Assembly: GCA_028820945.1 (NCBI GenBank)
Contig: JAPPHW010000389.1
Location: 17,162 to 33,187, forward strand
From: Defluviicoccus sp.
Lineage (GTDB): Bacteria; Pseudomonadota; Alphaproteobacteria; MPNO01
Reading direction: 5' to 3'
Length of the DNA stretch: 16,026 nt
The notes under the pieces are model-generated. The model saw nothing but the letters and a program-made list of their open reading frames with translations. It was not told the origin of the DNA and searched no databases. Numbering within the stretch: the stretch's first letter is position 1; each line of letters starts with the position of its first letter. Shown in pieces: positions 1-7,634 of this stretch. Both the position numbers and the translations under genes were made by a program.

Positions 1-15
1 CCACACAAGCAGTCA

Positions 16-105
16 TTTTTTTCCCCCCCCCCCCGGCCCCCCCGCCCCCCCGCCGGCGCCCCGGCCCCCCCCCGGCCGGGGGGGGCGCGGGGGGGGCGCG
101 GCGGG
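16..105. other. Low-complexity C-run/G-run tract
   Basis: After a short T-run this stretch is almost only C (about 23-75) and then almost only G (about 77-105), broken by occasional single bases. It begins three bases downstream of the stop codon of the solute-binding protein gene on the minus strand. The C-then-G order could fold into a very strong stem-loop. Uninterrupted homopolymers of this kind are also typical of failed base calling or poor consensus at such a structure. No coding signal is visible here. I read it as a real GC-rich hairpin region whose exact bases are unreliable. Confidence 0.7.
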
Positions 106-108
106 TGC

Positions 109-1341
109 TCAGTTTGCGATGAGGCCCTGCTCCCTCGCCGCGGCCCGGTACGCCTTGGCCGCGTCGGCGAGCGACTGGGCCGCCGACTCCTTGCCGGTAA
201 TGAAGTCGGAGATGTTCTCCCCGAGCGAGCTGTGCGCGAGGGAGGACTGCGGGTTCATCGGATACGGGGGAGCGCCGGCGACCACGGTCTCGGTGATCGC
301 GGCGGTGTACTTCGTCGGCTTGTAGTTCGAACGGATCCAGAGCGTGGTGTCGTTGTTCTGCTCCACGGTCTCGGCCCGGAGCGCATGCATGACGACCTGG
401 AAGGTGACGTCCGGATCGCCGTCCAGGTTCTTCGGGATCACGTAGCCGTCCCACCAGAAGGTGGAGGCGGGCGGCCCGCCCTCCCGTGTGGCCGGCGCGG
501 GGGCGTAGCCGATCTTGCCGATGACGGTGCTCTCGTCGGGATTGTCCATCGTCGGCGCCTGGTCGCCCCACTGGATCGCCATGGCGATGTCGCCCTGCTG
601 GAGCTGTCGCTTCACGCCGCCGAAGTCCATCGACATCGCGTTCGGGGACATGTACTTGAAGAGCTCTCCCATGATCTCGAGCGCCTCGACCGCTTCCGGG
701 GACTCGAACGCGGGCTCCGAGGTCACGGGATCGAAGAGTTGTCCGCCATTTGCGAGCAGGAGGTTCACGTACTCGTTCGCGAGCTCCCAGCTATTGCCGA
801 AGGCGGCTCCGTAGGGATGCTCGACCCCGGCCTCCTTCAGGGTCTTTGCCGCCGCAAGGAGTTCATCGTAGGTCTTGGGGACGGCGATCCCGTGCTCCTC
901 GAAGAGGTCCTTGCGGTAGTAGAAGTGCTGAGCGTTCACCATGAAGGCGACGGCCATGATGTCGTCGCCGAAGCGGATGAGCATCTGGTCCTCGATGTTG
1001 TACGTGTCGCGGTACTTGTCGACGAGGTCGTTCAGCGGGCGAAGCTGGCCGCGCGCCTGGAGGAGGGTGATCGAGCTGTTGGCGACGGCGGCGGTGTCGT
1101 AGGGCGAGGTGGCCGCGGCGAACGACTGCTCGGTCTCGGACCGGTGCTCGGTGGTCAACTTGGCGTCGACCACGAGTCCCTCGCGTTCGCACTCCTTCAT
1201 GGTGTTGGCAAGCAGCTCGAGCGTCTCGAAGAAGTTCGAGAGCACGTTGACTTCGCCGGAGCCGTCGACCTTGCACTCGGCCCATGCCGACGGCGGAAGG
1301 GTCGCGAGCGCTGCGGCGGCGACGATGTACTTGAATTTCAT
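109..1341 (-). CDS. Extracellular solute-binding protein family 1 (sugar-type ABC transporter)
   Basis: Encodes 410 aa, a normal length for a periplasmic sugar-binding protein of the MalE-like family 1. I start it at the internal Met (MKFKYIVAAAALATLPPSAW) rather than 18 codons upstream. That start gives a clean signal peptide ending AWA before E22, and it is preceded by AAGGAGA at a good distance. Aromatic and acidic segments such as QLQQGDIAMAIQWGDQAP and STFWWDGYVIPKN fit the ligand-cleft regions of the family. In the cell it would bind a carbohydrate or polyol and hand it to a membrane permease. No permease is visible: the next bases downstream are low-complexity sequence and the window edge. 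It follows aapP on the same strand after 190 bp. The ligand cannot be predicted. Confidence 0.88.
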   Translation of the reverse strand: MKFKYIVAAAALATLPPSAWAECKVDGSGEVNVLSNFFETLELLANTMKECEREGLVVDAKLTTEHRSETEQSFAAATSPYDTAAVANSSITLLQARGQLRPLNDLVDKYRDTYNIEDQMLIRFGDDIMAVAFMVNAQHFYYRKDLFEEHGIAVPKTYDELLAAAKTLKEAGVEHPYGAAFGNSWELANEYVNLLLANGGQLFDPVTSEPAFESPEAVEALEIMGELFKYMSPNAMSMDFGGVKRQLQQGDIAMAIQWGDQAPTMDNPDESTVIGKIGYAPAPATREGGPPASTFWWDGYVIPKNLDGDPDVTFQVVMHALRAETVEQNNDTTLWIRSNYKPTKYTAAITETVVAGAPPYPMNPQSSLAHSSLGENISDFITGKESAAQSLADAAKAYRAAAREQGLIAN

Positions 1342-1400
1342 GGTGTCTTCTCCTTTCGGGGCTTGACGCTCGAACGGAAATTCGAGGCTTGGCAAGGCCT

Positions 1401-1406
1401 AGTATA
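1401..1406 (-). promoter_or_regulatory. Candidate -10 element for the solute-binding protein gene
   Basis: On the minus strand this reads TATACT, five of six bases of the sigma-70 -10 consensus, about 60 bases before the start codon in the 190-bp gap after aapP. No convincing -35 box lies 16-18 bp upstream, so this is a weak call. It would let this gene be transcribed separately from the aap operon. Confidence 0.25.
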
Positions 1407-1531
1407 CGAAGAGGGGAGGTTCCGTAGGCTATGGATGTGGCGCAAACGTACGGCAAGCCGCCGGGCGCCGCAGCCCAGCCGCGTCGTCGGGATTGAGCTG
1501 AAGTTCCGGAAGCCGCGCGACCGGCGCGGAG

Positions 1532-2326
1532 TCAGTGCGACAGGATCTGGCTCAGGAACAGCTTCGTGCGGTCGTGCTGCGGGTTGGTAAAGAACTCGTT
1601 GGGCTCGTTCTGCTCGATGATCTCGCCGCCGTCCATGAAGATGACGCGGTTCGCGACCGCGGTGGCGAAGCCCATCTCGTGGGTGACCACCAGCATCGTC
1701 ATGCCGCTCTCGGCGAGCTCCACCATGACCTCCAGCACCTCCTTGATCATCTCCGGGTCGAGCGCCGAGGTCGGCTCGTCGAAGAGCATGATGCGCGGGT
1801 TCATGCACAGCGAGCGTGCGATCGCGACCCGCTGCTGCTGGCCACCGGAGAGCTGGCCCGGATACTTGAGCGCCTGCTCGGGGATGCGCACCCGTTCGAG
1901 GTAGCGCATCGCGACCTCCTCCGCCTCCGCCTTCGGCATCTTGCGTACCCAGATCGGCGCCAGGGTGCAGTTCTCCAGCGCGGTGAGGTGGGGAAACAGG
2001 TTGAAGTGCTGGAACACCATGCCGACTTCCGAGCGGATGATCTCGATGTTCTTCAAATCGCTGGTGAGCTCCGTGCCGTCGACGACGATGCTGCCCTGCT
2101 GGTGCTCCTCCAACCGATTGATGCAGCGGATCAGCGTCGACTTGCCCGAGCCCGACGGCCCGCAAATGACGATGCGCTCGCCGCGGCTGACCTCCAGGTT
2201 GATGTCCTTGAGCACGTGGAACTCGCCGAACCACTTGTGCATGCCCTGGATCGAGATGGTGCTGTCGGAGGTCTCCGCGTTCGAATCGAGCCGCTGCCCG
2301 CCCGCCGCTTGATCTGCGTTCGCCAT
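1532..2326 (-). CDS. aapP: General L-amino acid ABC transporter ATP-binding protein AapP
   Basis: Encodes a 264-aa ATPase subunit of the polar amino acid transporter family; it hydrolyses ATP on the cytoplasmic face to drive import through AapQ/AapM. All nucleotide-binding motifs are present: Walker [10 protein letters not shown] (56-64), Q-loop Gln106, signature LSGGQQQR (159-166), Walker B IMLFDEP (179-185) with catalytic Glu184, and the H-loop His in VVTHEMGF (about 216). The first ~25 residues are a low-conservation extension before the first beta strand, usual for AapP. A GGGAG ribosome site precedes the ATG. It is the last gene of the J-Q-M-P order, 167 bp after aapM. The assignment to AapP rather than another GlnQ-like ATPase rests mainly on the full operon context. 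Confidence 0.93.
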   Translation of the reverse strand: MANADQAAGGQRLDSNAETSDSTISIQGMHKWFGEFHVLKDINLEVSRGERIVICGPSGSGKSTLIRCINRLEEHQQGSIVVDGTELTSDLKNIEIIRSEVGMVFQHFNLFPHLTALENCTLAPIWVRKMPKAEAEEVAMRYLERVRIPEQALKYPGQLSGGQQQRVAIARSLCMNPRIMLFDEPTSALDPEMIKEVLEVMVELAESGMTMLVVTHEMGFATAVANRVIFMDGGEIIEQNEPNEFFTNPQHDRTKLFLSQILSH

Positions 2327-2493
2327 GATTCAGGCTCCCGTGTCGGTGGTTCGAATTCGGCCAGGTCCGGCATGCGCGTCCCGCTCGGACGGGAACGTTC
2401 GGCGCTCCACTCGGTGGCCCCGGCCGAACCGATGCGAGGAGAGTACGGGCGCAAGACCGCCCCTCATGGGTTCCGGAGAACGGCAGGCGTCCA

Positions 2494-3627
2494 CTAGCGC
2501 TCGTGACCGGTGTGCAGCTTGCGCTCCAGGTACAGCGAGTAGCGCGACATCCCGAAGCAGCACAGGAAGAAGAAGATCGCGATGAAGAGGTACACCTCGC
2601 GGGCGAGCCCCGCCCACTCCGCGTCGGCGAGCGACGCCCGGCCGATGCCCAGAGGGTCCAGCATGCCGATGATGAGCACCAGGGTGGTGTCCTTGTACAG
2701 CCCGATGAAGGTGTTGACGATGCCGGGGATCGAGATCTTCAGCGCCTGGGGCAGGATGATCAGCCGTTGCGCCTTCCAGTACGAGAGACCCAGCGAGTCC
2801 GCGGCCTCGAACTGGCCGCTCGGAATGCCCTGCAGGCCGCCGCGCACGACCTCCGCGATGTAGGCGGCGGAGAAGAGCGTCACCATGATCAGCACCCGCA
2901 TGAGCAGGTCGAAGGTGGTGCCCGGCGGGAGGAAGTAGTTGAGCATCGTCGACGCGACGAACAGCAGGGCGATGAGAGGCACGCCGCGAATGAACTCGAT
3001 GAACAGCACGCACAGGATGCGCACCGCCGGCAGGTCGGACGTGCGTCCCAGCGCGAGGGCGATGCCGATCGGCAGCGAGAACGAGATCCCGGTGACCCCG
3101 ATGATGAGGGTCAGCATGAAGCCGCCGAACTGGTCGGTCTCCACCGGCGTGAGACCGAATCCGCCCACCAGCAGCCAGCCCACCAGGAACGGGAACGCCG
3201 CCACGTACCAGAACCAGTGCCTGCGGCCCGGCAGCTTGTCGTAGAGCACCGGCAGGATCGCGAACACCAGCAGCACGAACGACAGGTCGACACGCCAGCG
3301 TTCCGCCACGGGGTAGAACCCGTAGATGAAGAGGTTCACCCGTCCCTTGATGAACGCCCAGCAGGCCGCCTCCTCCGGCACCTCCATCTTGCCCCAGCAC
3401 TCGTTGCGGTTCTCGGCCGTCCAGATGGACTTCAGGAGCGCCCATTCCACCATCGGTGGAACGATGAGGTAGAGGACATAGATCCCGAACACGGTCAGCG
3501 CGATGTTCAGGGGAGACGAGAGAAGATTCTTGTACACCCATCCGACGACGCCCGTGGTCCGCCTCGGCGGGGGCAGATCCGGGTGGGTCCCGGGGACGTA
3601 TTGCGAGGGCGTCGTCGAATCGGTCAT
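2494..3627 (-). CDS. aapM: General L-amino acid ABC transporter permease AapM
   Basis: Encodes a 377-aa integral membrane permease with the long N-terminal half that distinguishes AapM from short HisM/GlnP-type permeases. Hydrophobic segments occur near residues 38-60, 117-133, 140-158 and throughout the C-terminal half. The inner-membrane transport domain carries the EAA loop (EAADSLGLSYWKAQ followed by RLIILPQALK), which contacts the ATPase. It would form the translocation pore with AapQ. It lies 51 bp after aapQ and 167 bp before aapP. No strong Shine-Dalgarno sequence is visible before the ATG; translation may depend on read-through from aapQ. The length and motifs look intact. Confidence 0.93.
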   Translation of the reverse strand: MTDSTTPSQYVPGTHPDLPPPRRTTGVVGWVYKNLLSSPLNIALTVFGIYVLYLIVPPMVEWALLKSIWTAENRNECWGKMEVPEEAACWAFIKGRVNLFIYGFYPVAERWRVDLSFVLLVFAILPVLYDKLPGRRHWFWYVAAFPFLVGWLLVGGFGLTPVETDQFGGFMLTLIIGVTGISFSLPIGIALALGRTSDLPAVRILCVLFIEFIRGVPLIALLFVASTMLNYFLPPGTTFDLLMRVLIMVTLFSAAYIAEVVRGGLQGIPSGQFEAADSLGLSYWKAQRLIILPQALKISIPGIVNTFIGLYKDTTLVLIIGMLDPLGIGRASLADAEWAGLAREVYLFIAIFFFLCCFGMSRYSLYLERKLHTGHER

Positions 3628-3678
3628 GACGGGCCGCCGCGGCGCCGCGCAAGTGGATGAGATCGTCCGGCCGGCACG

Positions 3679-4872
3679 CTACCGCTCCTTGAACCTGATG
3701 CTGCGGTTGAACCAGTTCATGAACGCCGAGATCGTCAGCGAGAAGACGAGGTACACCCCGAGCACGATGATCATCGTCTCCACCTCCTTGCCGGTCTGCA
3801 TGAGCGAGATGCCGCCGATGGTGGCGACCACGTCCATGTAGCCGATGGCGATGGCCAGCGAGGAGTTCTTGGTGAGGTTCAGGTACTGGCTGACGAGCGG
3901 CGGCACGATGATGCGAATCGCCTGCGGGATGATCACGAGCTGCAGGGTGCGGTTCGGCCGCAGGCCCAGCGCGTACGACGCCTCGGTCTGTCCGTGGCTC
4001 ACCGCGAGAATGCCGGCGCGCACGATCTCGGCGATGAAGCAGGCGGTGTAGTAGGAGAGCGCGAGCCACAGGGCGAGGAACTCGGGCTTCAGCGCCATCC
4101 CGCCCCGGAAGTTGAATCCCTTGAGCGCCGGCACGTCCCAGGACAGGGGCATGCCCATCGCGAGGAACGCCACCGCGGTCGCGCCGACGATGACTCCGGC
4201 GGAGATCCAGAAGACCGGGTAGATCTTCCCCGTCTCGTCCTGAACCCGCTTCGCCCACCGGCGAAATGCGATCGCGGCGATGACGGTGACCAGAAGCACC
4301 GCGCCGACGATGCCGGCTCCGTCTTCCAGCACCGGCGCCGGCACATAGAAGCCGCGATTGGAGAGGAACATCGTGTCCCCGATGTTGATCGCCTTGCGCG
4401 CCGCCGGCAGGGTGGTCACCACGATTCCGTGGACGAGAAGAATGTGCAGCAGAACCGGGACGTTGCGGGTGAACTCGATGAAGACGTAGACCATCCTGCT
4501 GATCAGCCAGTTGCTGGACAGCCGCATGACGCCCATGGTGAAGCCGAGCACGGTCGCGAACGCGATGCCGCACACCGCGACCAGCAGGGTATTCAGGATT
4601 CCGACCGCCGCCGCGACCAGGTGGGTTTCGCGGGAGTTGTAGTCGATGAAGGGGGAGAAGGTGATGTCGTAGGCGGCGGGGGCGGTCAGGAAATCGAAGC
4701 TGAATTCCTTTCCGATCGCTTCGAGGTTGACGGCCACGTTGTGCAGTCCGATCGCCACCAGTGCGCATACCACCGCCACGGTGACGATCTGCACGATGAC
4801 CGACCGCGCCTCCTTGTTCCGCCAGAGGCGAACGATCGAGCCGGTCGGTTCGATGGGAGCGACTGCCGCCAT
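3679..4872 (-). CDS. aapQ: General L-amino acid ABC transporter permease AapQ
   Basis: Encodes a 397-aa membrane permease, the partner of AapM. An early transmembrane segment (about residues 25-46) is followed by the region NSRETHLVAAAVGILNT, where the transport domain begins. The EAA loop is TEASYALGLRPNRTLQLVII before PQAIR. The segment between about residues 160 and 260 is the long insertion typical of AapQ. The start at MAAVAPIEPTG has GGGGAG upstream. It follows aapJ after a 255-bp gap that is mostly low-complexity sequence, which fits the common arrangement of an abundant binding protein separated from its permeases by a strong RNA structure. Confidence 0.93.
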   Translation of the reverse strand: MAAVAPIEPTGSIVRLWRNKEARSVIVQIVTVAVVCALVAIGLHNVAVNLEAIGKEFSFDFLTAPAAYDITFSPFIDYNSRETHLVAAAVGILNTLLVAVCGIAFATVLGFTMGVMRLSSNWLISRMVYVFIEFTRNVPVLLHILLVHGIVVTTLPAARKAINIGDTMFLSNRGFYVPAPVLEDGAGIVGAVLLVTVIAAIAFRRWAKRVQDETGKIYPVFWISAGVIVGATAVAFLAMGMPLSWDVPALKGFNFRGGMALKPEFLALWLALSYYTACFIAEIVRAGILAVSHGQTEASYALGLRPNRTLQLVIIPQAIRIIVPPLVSQYLNLTKNSSLAIAIGYMDVVATIGGISLMQTGKEVETMIIVLGVYLVFSLTISAFMNWFNRSIRFKER

Positions 4873-4892
4873 CGATGGCTCCCCGGTGAAGG

Positions 4893-5098
4893 CGCGCCCG
4901 GGGGGGGGACCCCCCCCCCCCGGCGGGGGAGCAACGGGGGGGGGCCGGGGGATAGGGGAACCCCAGGGGGGGGGGGGGGAGGGGGCCCCGGGGGGGGGTT
5001 TGGGGGCGGGGGGGGTGGTGGGGCCCCCCCCCCCCCGCCCGCGGGCGGGCGCCGGCGGGCCCGCCCCCGCCCCCCCCCCCCCCCCCCCCCCCCCGCGT
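4893..5098. other. Low-complexity G-run/C-run tract between aapJ and aapQ
   Basis: Roughly 200 bases consist almost only of G runs (to about 5020) and then C runs (to about 5094), including an uninterrupted run of about 25 C. On the plus strand several closely spaced runs of four or more G satisfy a G-quadruplex pattern. The G-rich half could also pair with the C-rich half as a long stem. The tract contrasts sharply with the balanced codons on both sides. It is probably an unresolved or miscalled GC-rich stem-loop, so individual bases should not be trusted. No gene is supported here. Confidence 0.75.
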
Positions 5099-5127
5099 CT
5101 CAGACTCGGGTCAGGCCCGTTTCATGC

Positions 5128-6147
5128 TCAACGGAACGGCGGCGAGTACTGCAGGCCTCCGTTGGTCCACAGCGCGTTGTATCCGCGCTCCAGGCCGATC
5201 GGCGTGTTCACGCCGATGTTGCGCTCGAAGATCTCGCCGTAGTTGCCGACCGACTTGATGATGTTGTAGGCCCAGTCGGCGCTCAGGCCGAGCTCCGCGC
5301 CCTGGTTGCCTTCCACACCAAGCAACCGCAGCACTTCCGGATCCTTGGACGACTTCATCTCGTCCACGTTCGCCATCGTGACCCCTTTCTCCTCGGCCGT
5401 GACGGTCGCGTTCAGCACCCAGGTCACGATATCCGACCACTGGTCGTCGCCGTGGCGCGAGGCGGGACCGAGCGGCTCCTTGGAGATAATCTCGGGAAGG
5501 ATGGCGTGATTCTCGGGATCGGTGAAGGTCGAGCGGGTGGCGGCGAGGCCCGATGCGTCCGTCGTGTACACGTCGCAGCGGCCGGCGAGATAGTTCTGCC
5601 GCGCCTCGTCGTTGGTCTCGATGGTCACCGCCTCGTACTTCATGCCGTTGGCATGGAAGTAGTCGGCGAGGTTCAGCTCGGTGGTGGTGCCGGTCTGGAT
5701 GCAGACGGAAGCTCCGTCAAGCTCCGTGGCGCTGGAGACTCCGAGATCCTTGCGCACCATGAAGCCCTGGCCGTCGTAGTAGTTGACGCCGTGGAAGCGC
5801 AGCTTCACGCCGACGTCGCGCGAGAAGGTGATGGTGGTGTTGCGCCACAGCACGTCGCCTTCGCCGGCATTCAGCTTGGTGAAGCGGGTCTTGCCGGTGG
5901 AGGTGACCGCCTTGATGGCATCCGCGTCGCCGAGCACGGCGGCGGCGGTGGCGCGGCAGAAGTCGATGTCGAAACCGTGCCACTTCCCGGCGTCGTCCGG
6001 GTACGCGAATCCGGCGATGCCTGTACTTACGACGCAGTTCAATACGCCACGGGCCTGTACGTCCTCGAGGGTTCCGGCCTGCGCGCTGCCGGCGACACCG
6101 AACGCGAGCGCGAGCGCTCCGACGGCTACTGTCGTTCTTGGTTTCAT
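5128..6147 (-). CDS. aapJ: General L-amino acid ABC transporter substrate-binding protein AapJ
   Basis: Encodes a 339-aa periplasmic binding protein of family 3, the usual AapJ length. The signal peptide is MKPRTTVAVGALALAFGVAG followed by SAQA, with cleavage before GTLED. Typical features of the fold follow: GFDIDFCRATAAAVLGD (lobe 1), a region near TVTFSRD-like sequence (TITFSRDVGVKLRF), SVCIQTGTTTELNLADYF (lobe 2) and a C-terminal segment ending in GGLQYSPPFR. It captures L-amino acids and delivers them to AapQM. AAGGAG lies 7 bases before the ATG. It is the first gene of the operon and has a 543-bp upstream region with a plausible promoter. The gene is intact. Confidence 0.94.
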   Translation of the reverse strand: MKPRTTVAVGALALAFGVAGSAQAGTLEDVQARGVLNCVVSTGIAGFAYPDDAGKWHGFDIDFCRATAAAVLGDADAIKAVTSTGKTRFTKLNAGEGDVLWRNTTITFSRDVGVKLRFHGVNYYDGQGFMVRKDLGVSSATELDGASVCIQTGTTTELNLADYFHANGMKYEAVTIETNDEARQNYLAGRCDVYTTDASGLAATRSTFTDPENHAILPEIISKEPLGPASRHGDDQWSDIVTWVLNATVTAEEKGVTMANVDEMKSSKDPEVLRLLGVEGNQGAELGLSADWAYNIIKSVGNYGEIFERNIGVNTPIGLERGYNALWTNGGLQYSPPFR

Positions 6148-6320
6148 GAAAGGCTCCTTTTCAGGTCATACCCATGGTCGGTTGCAGGTGATCCGTGCGG
6201 AACCCAGGCGTTGCAACCCCGCGATGGCCGTCAATCCCCTGCGTCCTGATGAACGCTCGCGGAGCGTGGGATCGCTTCCCCGAGAATTGGAGAAGTGGAA
6301 CCTGCGCCCGTTGCCGATGA

Positions 6321-6349
6321 ATCGTAAAGCCGAACTCCCGTGTTGTCCA
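6321..6349 (-). promoter_or_regulatory. Candidate sigma-70 promoter of aapJ
   Basis: On the minus strand TGGACA (6344-6349, five of six consensus bases) is followed after exactly 17 bp by TACGAT (6321-6326, four of six). Transcription would start near 6314, giving a leader of about 165 nt before the aapJ ATG. This is the best-spaced promoter I found upstream of the operon, but it is judged by eye only. Confidence 0.4.
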
Positions 6350-6386
6350 TGCAGAATAACGATTGAATTCGGGCTCGAACGGTCCT

Positions 6387-6400
6387 CATTCCATGGAATG
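6387..6400. promoter_or_regulatory. Perfect 14-bp palindrome, candidate operator
   Basis: CATTCCATGGAATG is its own reverse complement. It lies about 38 bp upstream of the candidate aapJ -35 box and about 290 bp upstream of the BKACE start codon, a position suited to a dimeric activator or repressor. I cannot assign it to a regulator family. Confidence 0.35.
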
Positions 6401-6690
6401 GAACACACGCCGTTTTCGTTGTGGACAGCCTGATGCATCCGATCCAAATCGATGTCTCGAATGGCTGTCGGGAGCGGCATCCGTAGTTCCACGTACCGAC
6501 GTCGTGCGGCCGACGGGATGGTCGGGCGCGGAATCGTCACGCGACATCTCGGTGGCTCCCCGCGAGCCGCAGGTGGCTCCGGCGCCGTAGTGTCCGTTCT
6601 CGCCAGTCCGCCCGGAGTGGGAGCACACTTGGTACTATCCGTTGGCCCCCCGCCGATTCGTACGCAACCCGACCGACCCGAGGACCGACC

Positions 6691-7587
6691 ATGAAGCCCA
6701 CCATTCTCTCCTGCGCAGTGACCGGCAGCCACACGACGCGCCAGCACAACGAGACGCTGCCCGTCACGCCGGCGGAGATCGCCGGCGACTGCATCGCCGC
6801 GGCGAAGGCCGGCGCCGCCATCTGCCACATCCACGTGCGCGATCCCGAGTCCGGCAGGCCGAGCATGGAGATCGAGTACTACCGCGAGGTGGTCAGGCGC
6901 ATCCGCGCGAGCGACACCGACCTCATCATCAACCTCACCACCGGCCCCGGCGGGCGGTTCGTGCCGAGCGACGACGACCCGAAGGTGGCGGCCCCCGCGA
7001 CGATGTTGACCACGCCGGAGATCCGTACCGAGCACGTCGTGGAGCTCAAGCCCGAGATCTGCAGCCTGGACCTGAACACGATGTGGTTCGGCGGCGGGGC
7101 GGTGATCAACAGCCCGCGAAACATCCGCATCATGGCCGAGCGCATCTACGCGGCCGGCGTGAAACCGGAGCTTGAAGTCTTCGACAGCGGCGACATCCAG
7201 CTCGCGCACGAGCTGATCAGGGACGGGACCCTGCGCGAGCCGACGCTCTTCCAGATCGTCACCGGGGTGAAGTACGGCTTCTCTCCGGGCAGCGAGACGA
7301 TGCTGTACGCGAAGTCGCTGCTGCCCGCGAGCTGCGAGTGGGCGGCGTTCGGCGCCAGCCGGTGGGCGTTTCCGATGCTCGCGCAGGCGTACCTGCTCGG
7401 TGGACACTGCCGGATCGGGATGGAGGATGCCGTCTACCTCGATCGCGGCGTCAAGTGCAAGGGCAACCGCGATCTCGTGGAGAAGGGCGTGCGCATCATC
7501 CGGGAGCTCGGAGGGCAGGTCGCCACGGTGGAAGAGGCGCGGGGAATTCTCGGGCTTCCCTCGATGCGGGGCGCCAGGGTCGCCTGA
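6691..7587 (+). CDS. Beta-keto acid cleavage enzyme (BKACE, 3-keto-5-aminohexanoate cleavage family, DUF849)
   Basis: Encodes 298 aa, a typical length for this zinc-dependent TIM-barrel family. The family condenses a beta-keto acid with acetyl-CoA, releasing acetoacetate and a new acyl-CoA. The zinc-binding HIHVRDP motif is visible with His46 and His48, and the third ligand is expected to be the Glu in RIGMED (about residue 245). Other family marks are LIINLTTGPGG, a DLNTMWFG segment and FDSGDI. The start has GAGGA six bases upstream. It is a single gene, divergent from the aap operon and convergent with the DsbA-like gene. Family members differ in substrate (3-keto-5-aminohexanoate, dehydrocarnitine and others), and no neighbour here tells which. 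A role in breaking down an amino compound imported by Aap is only a guess. Confidence 0.9.
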   Translation: MKPTILSCAVTGSHTTRQHNETLPVTPAEIAGDCIAAAKAGAAICHIHVRDPESGRPSMEIEYYREVVRRIRASDTDLIINLTTGPGGRFVPSDDDPKVAAPATMLTTPEIRTEHVVELKPEICSLDLNTMWFGGGAVINSPRNIRIMAERIYAAGVKPELEVFDSGDIQLAHELIRDGTLREPTLFQIVTGVKYGFSPGSETMLYAKSLLPASCEWAAFGASRWAFPMLAQAYLLGGHCRIGMEDAVYLDRGVKCKGNRDLVEKGVRIIRELGGQVATVEEARGILGLPSMRGARVA

Positions 7588-7594
7588 GCTGCTG

Positions 7595-7615
7595 CCGGAG
7601 GCTCCGGGCCGGAGC
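7595..7615. terminator. Possible bidirectional terminator hairpin between convergent genes
   Basis: CCGGAG-G-CTCCGG (7595-7607) and GCTCCGG-G-CCGGAGC (7601-7615) are overlapping inverted repeats in the 47-bp gap between two convergent genes. There is no T-tract on either side, so intrinsic termination is uncertain. The position is the main argument. Confidence 0.3.
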
Positions 7616-7634
7616 GGAGTGCGGCAATGTACGG

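Larger units (their letters stand above)
6148..6690. promoter_or_regulatory. Divergent intergenic region between aapJ and the BKACE gene
   Basis: No convincing gene is present in these 543 bp. It should hold the promoters for aapJ (minus) and the BKACE gene (plus). Separately listed are a -35/-10 pair and a palindrome. In the presumed aapJ leader I also see a 6-bp hairpin (6253-6267, ACGCTC/GAGCGT with a GCG loop) and a 7-bp inverted repeat, GGTTGCA at 6180-6186 with TGCAACC at 6212-6218. On the plus side the only promoter-like element is TACTAT at 6633-6638, without a good -35. GAGGA at 6680-6684 is the ribosome site for the BKACE gene. Confidence 0.6.

Noticed and set aside
1..15. A possible ATG at the far left on the minus strand after an A-run (first residues MTACV)
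   Set aside because: Only a few codons are visible before the window ends and the preceding bases are unreliable low-complexity sequence.
232..1590. A 452-codon plus-strand frame
   Set aside because: It is antisense to the solute-binding protein gene and rich in Val, Leu, Arg and Gly with no motifs; a shadow frame.
2345..2370. A tRNA-like GGTTCGAATTCGG string in the aapM-aapP gap
   Set aside because: It resembles a tRNA T-loop, but the flanking bases do not form a 5-bp T-stem, and no acceptor, D or anticodon arm can be built on either strand.
2370..2400. A hairpin (TCCCG/CGGGA) in the aapM-aapP gap as a terminator
   Set aside because: The stem is only 5 bp and no T-tract follows; it would also split the operon before its ATPase gene.
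3994..6249. A 751-codon plus-strand frame across aapQ and aapJ
   Set aside because: It lies antisense to two well-supported transporter genes and runs through the homopolymer tract, giving low-complexity Gly/Pro strings.
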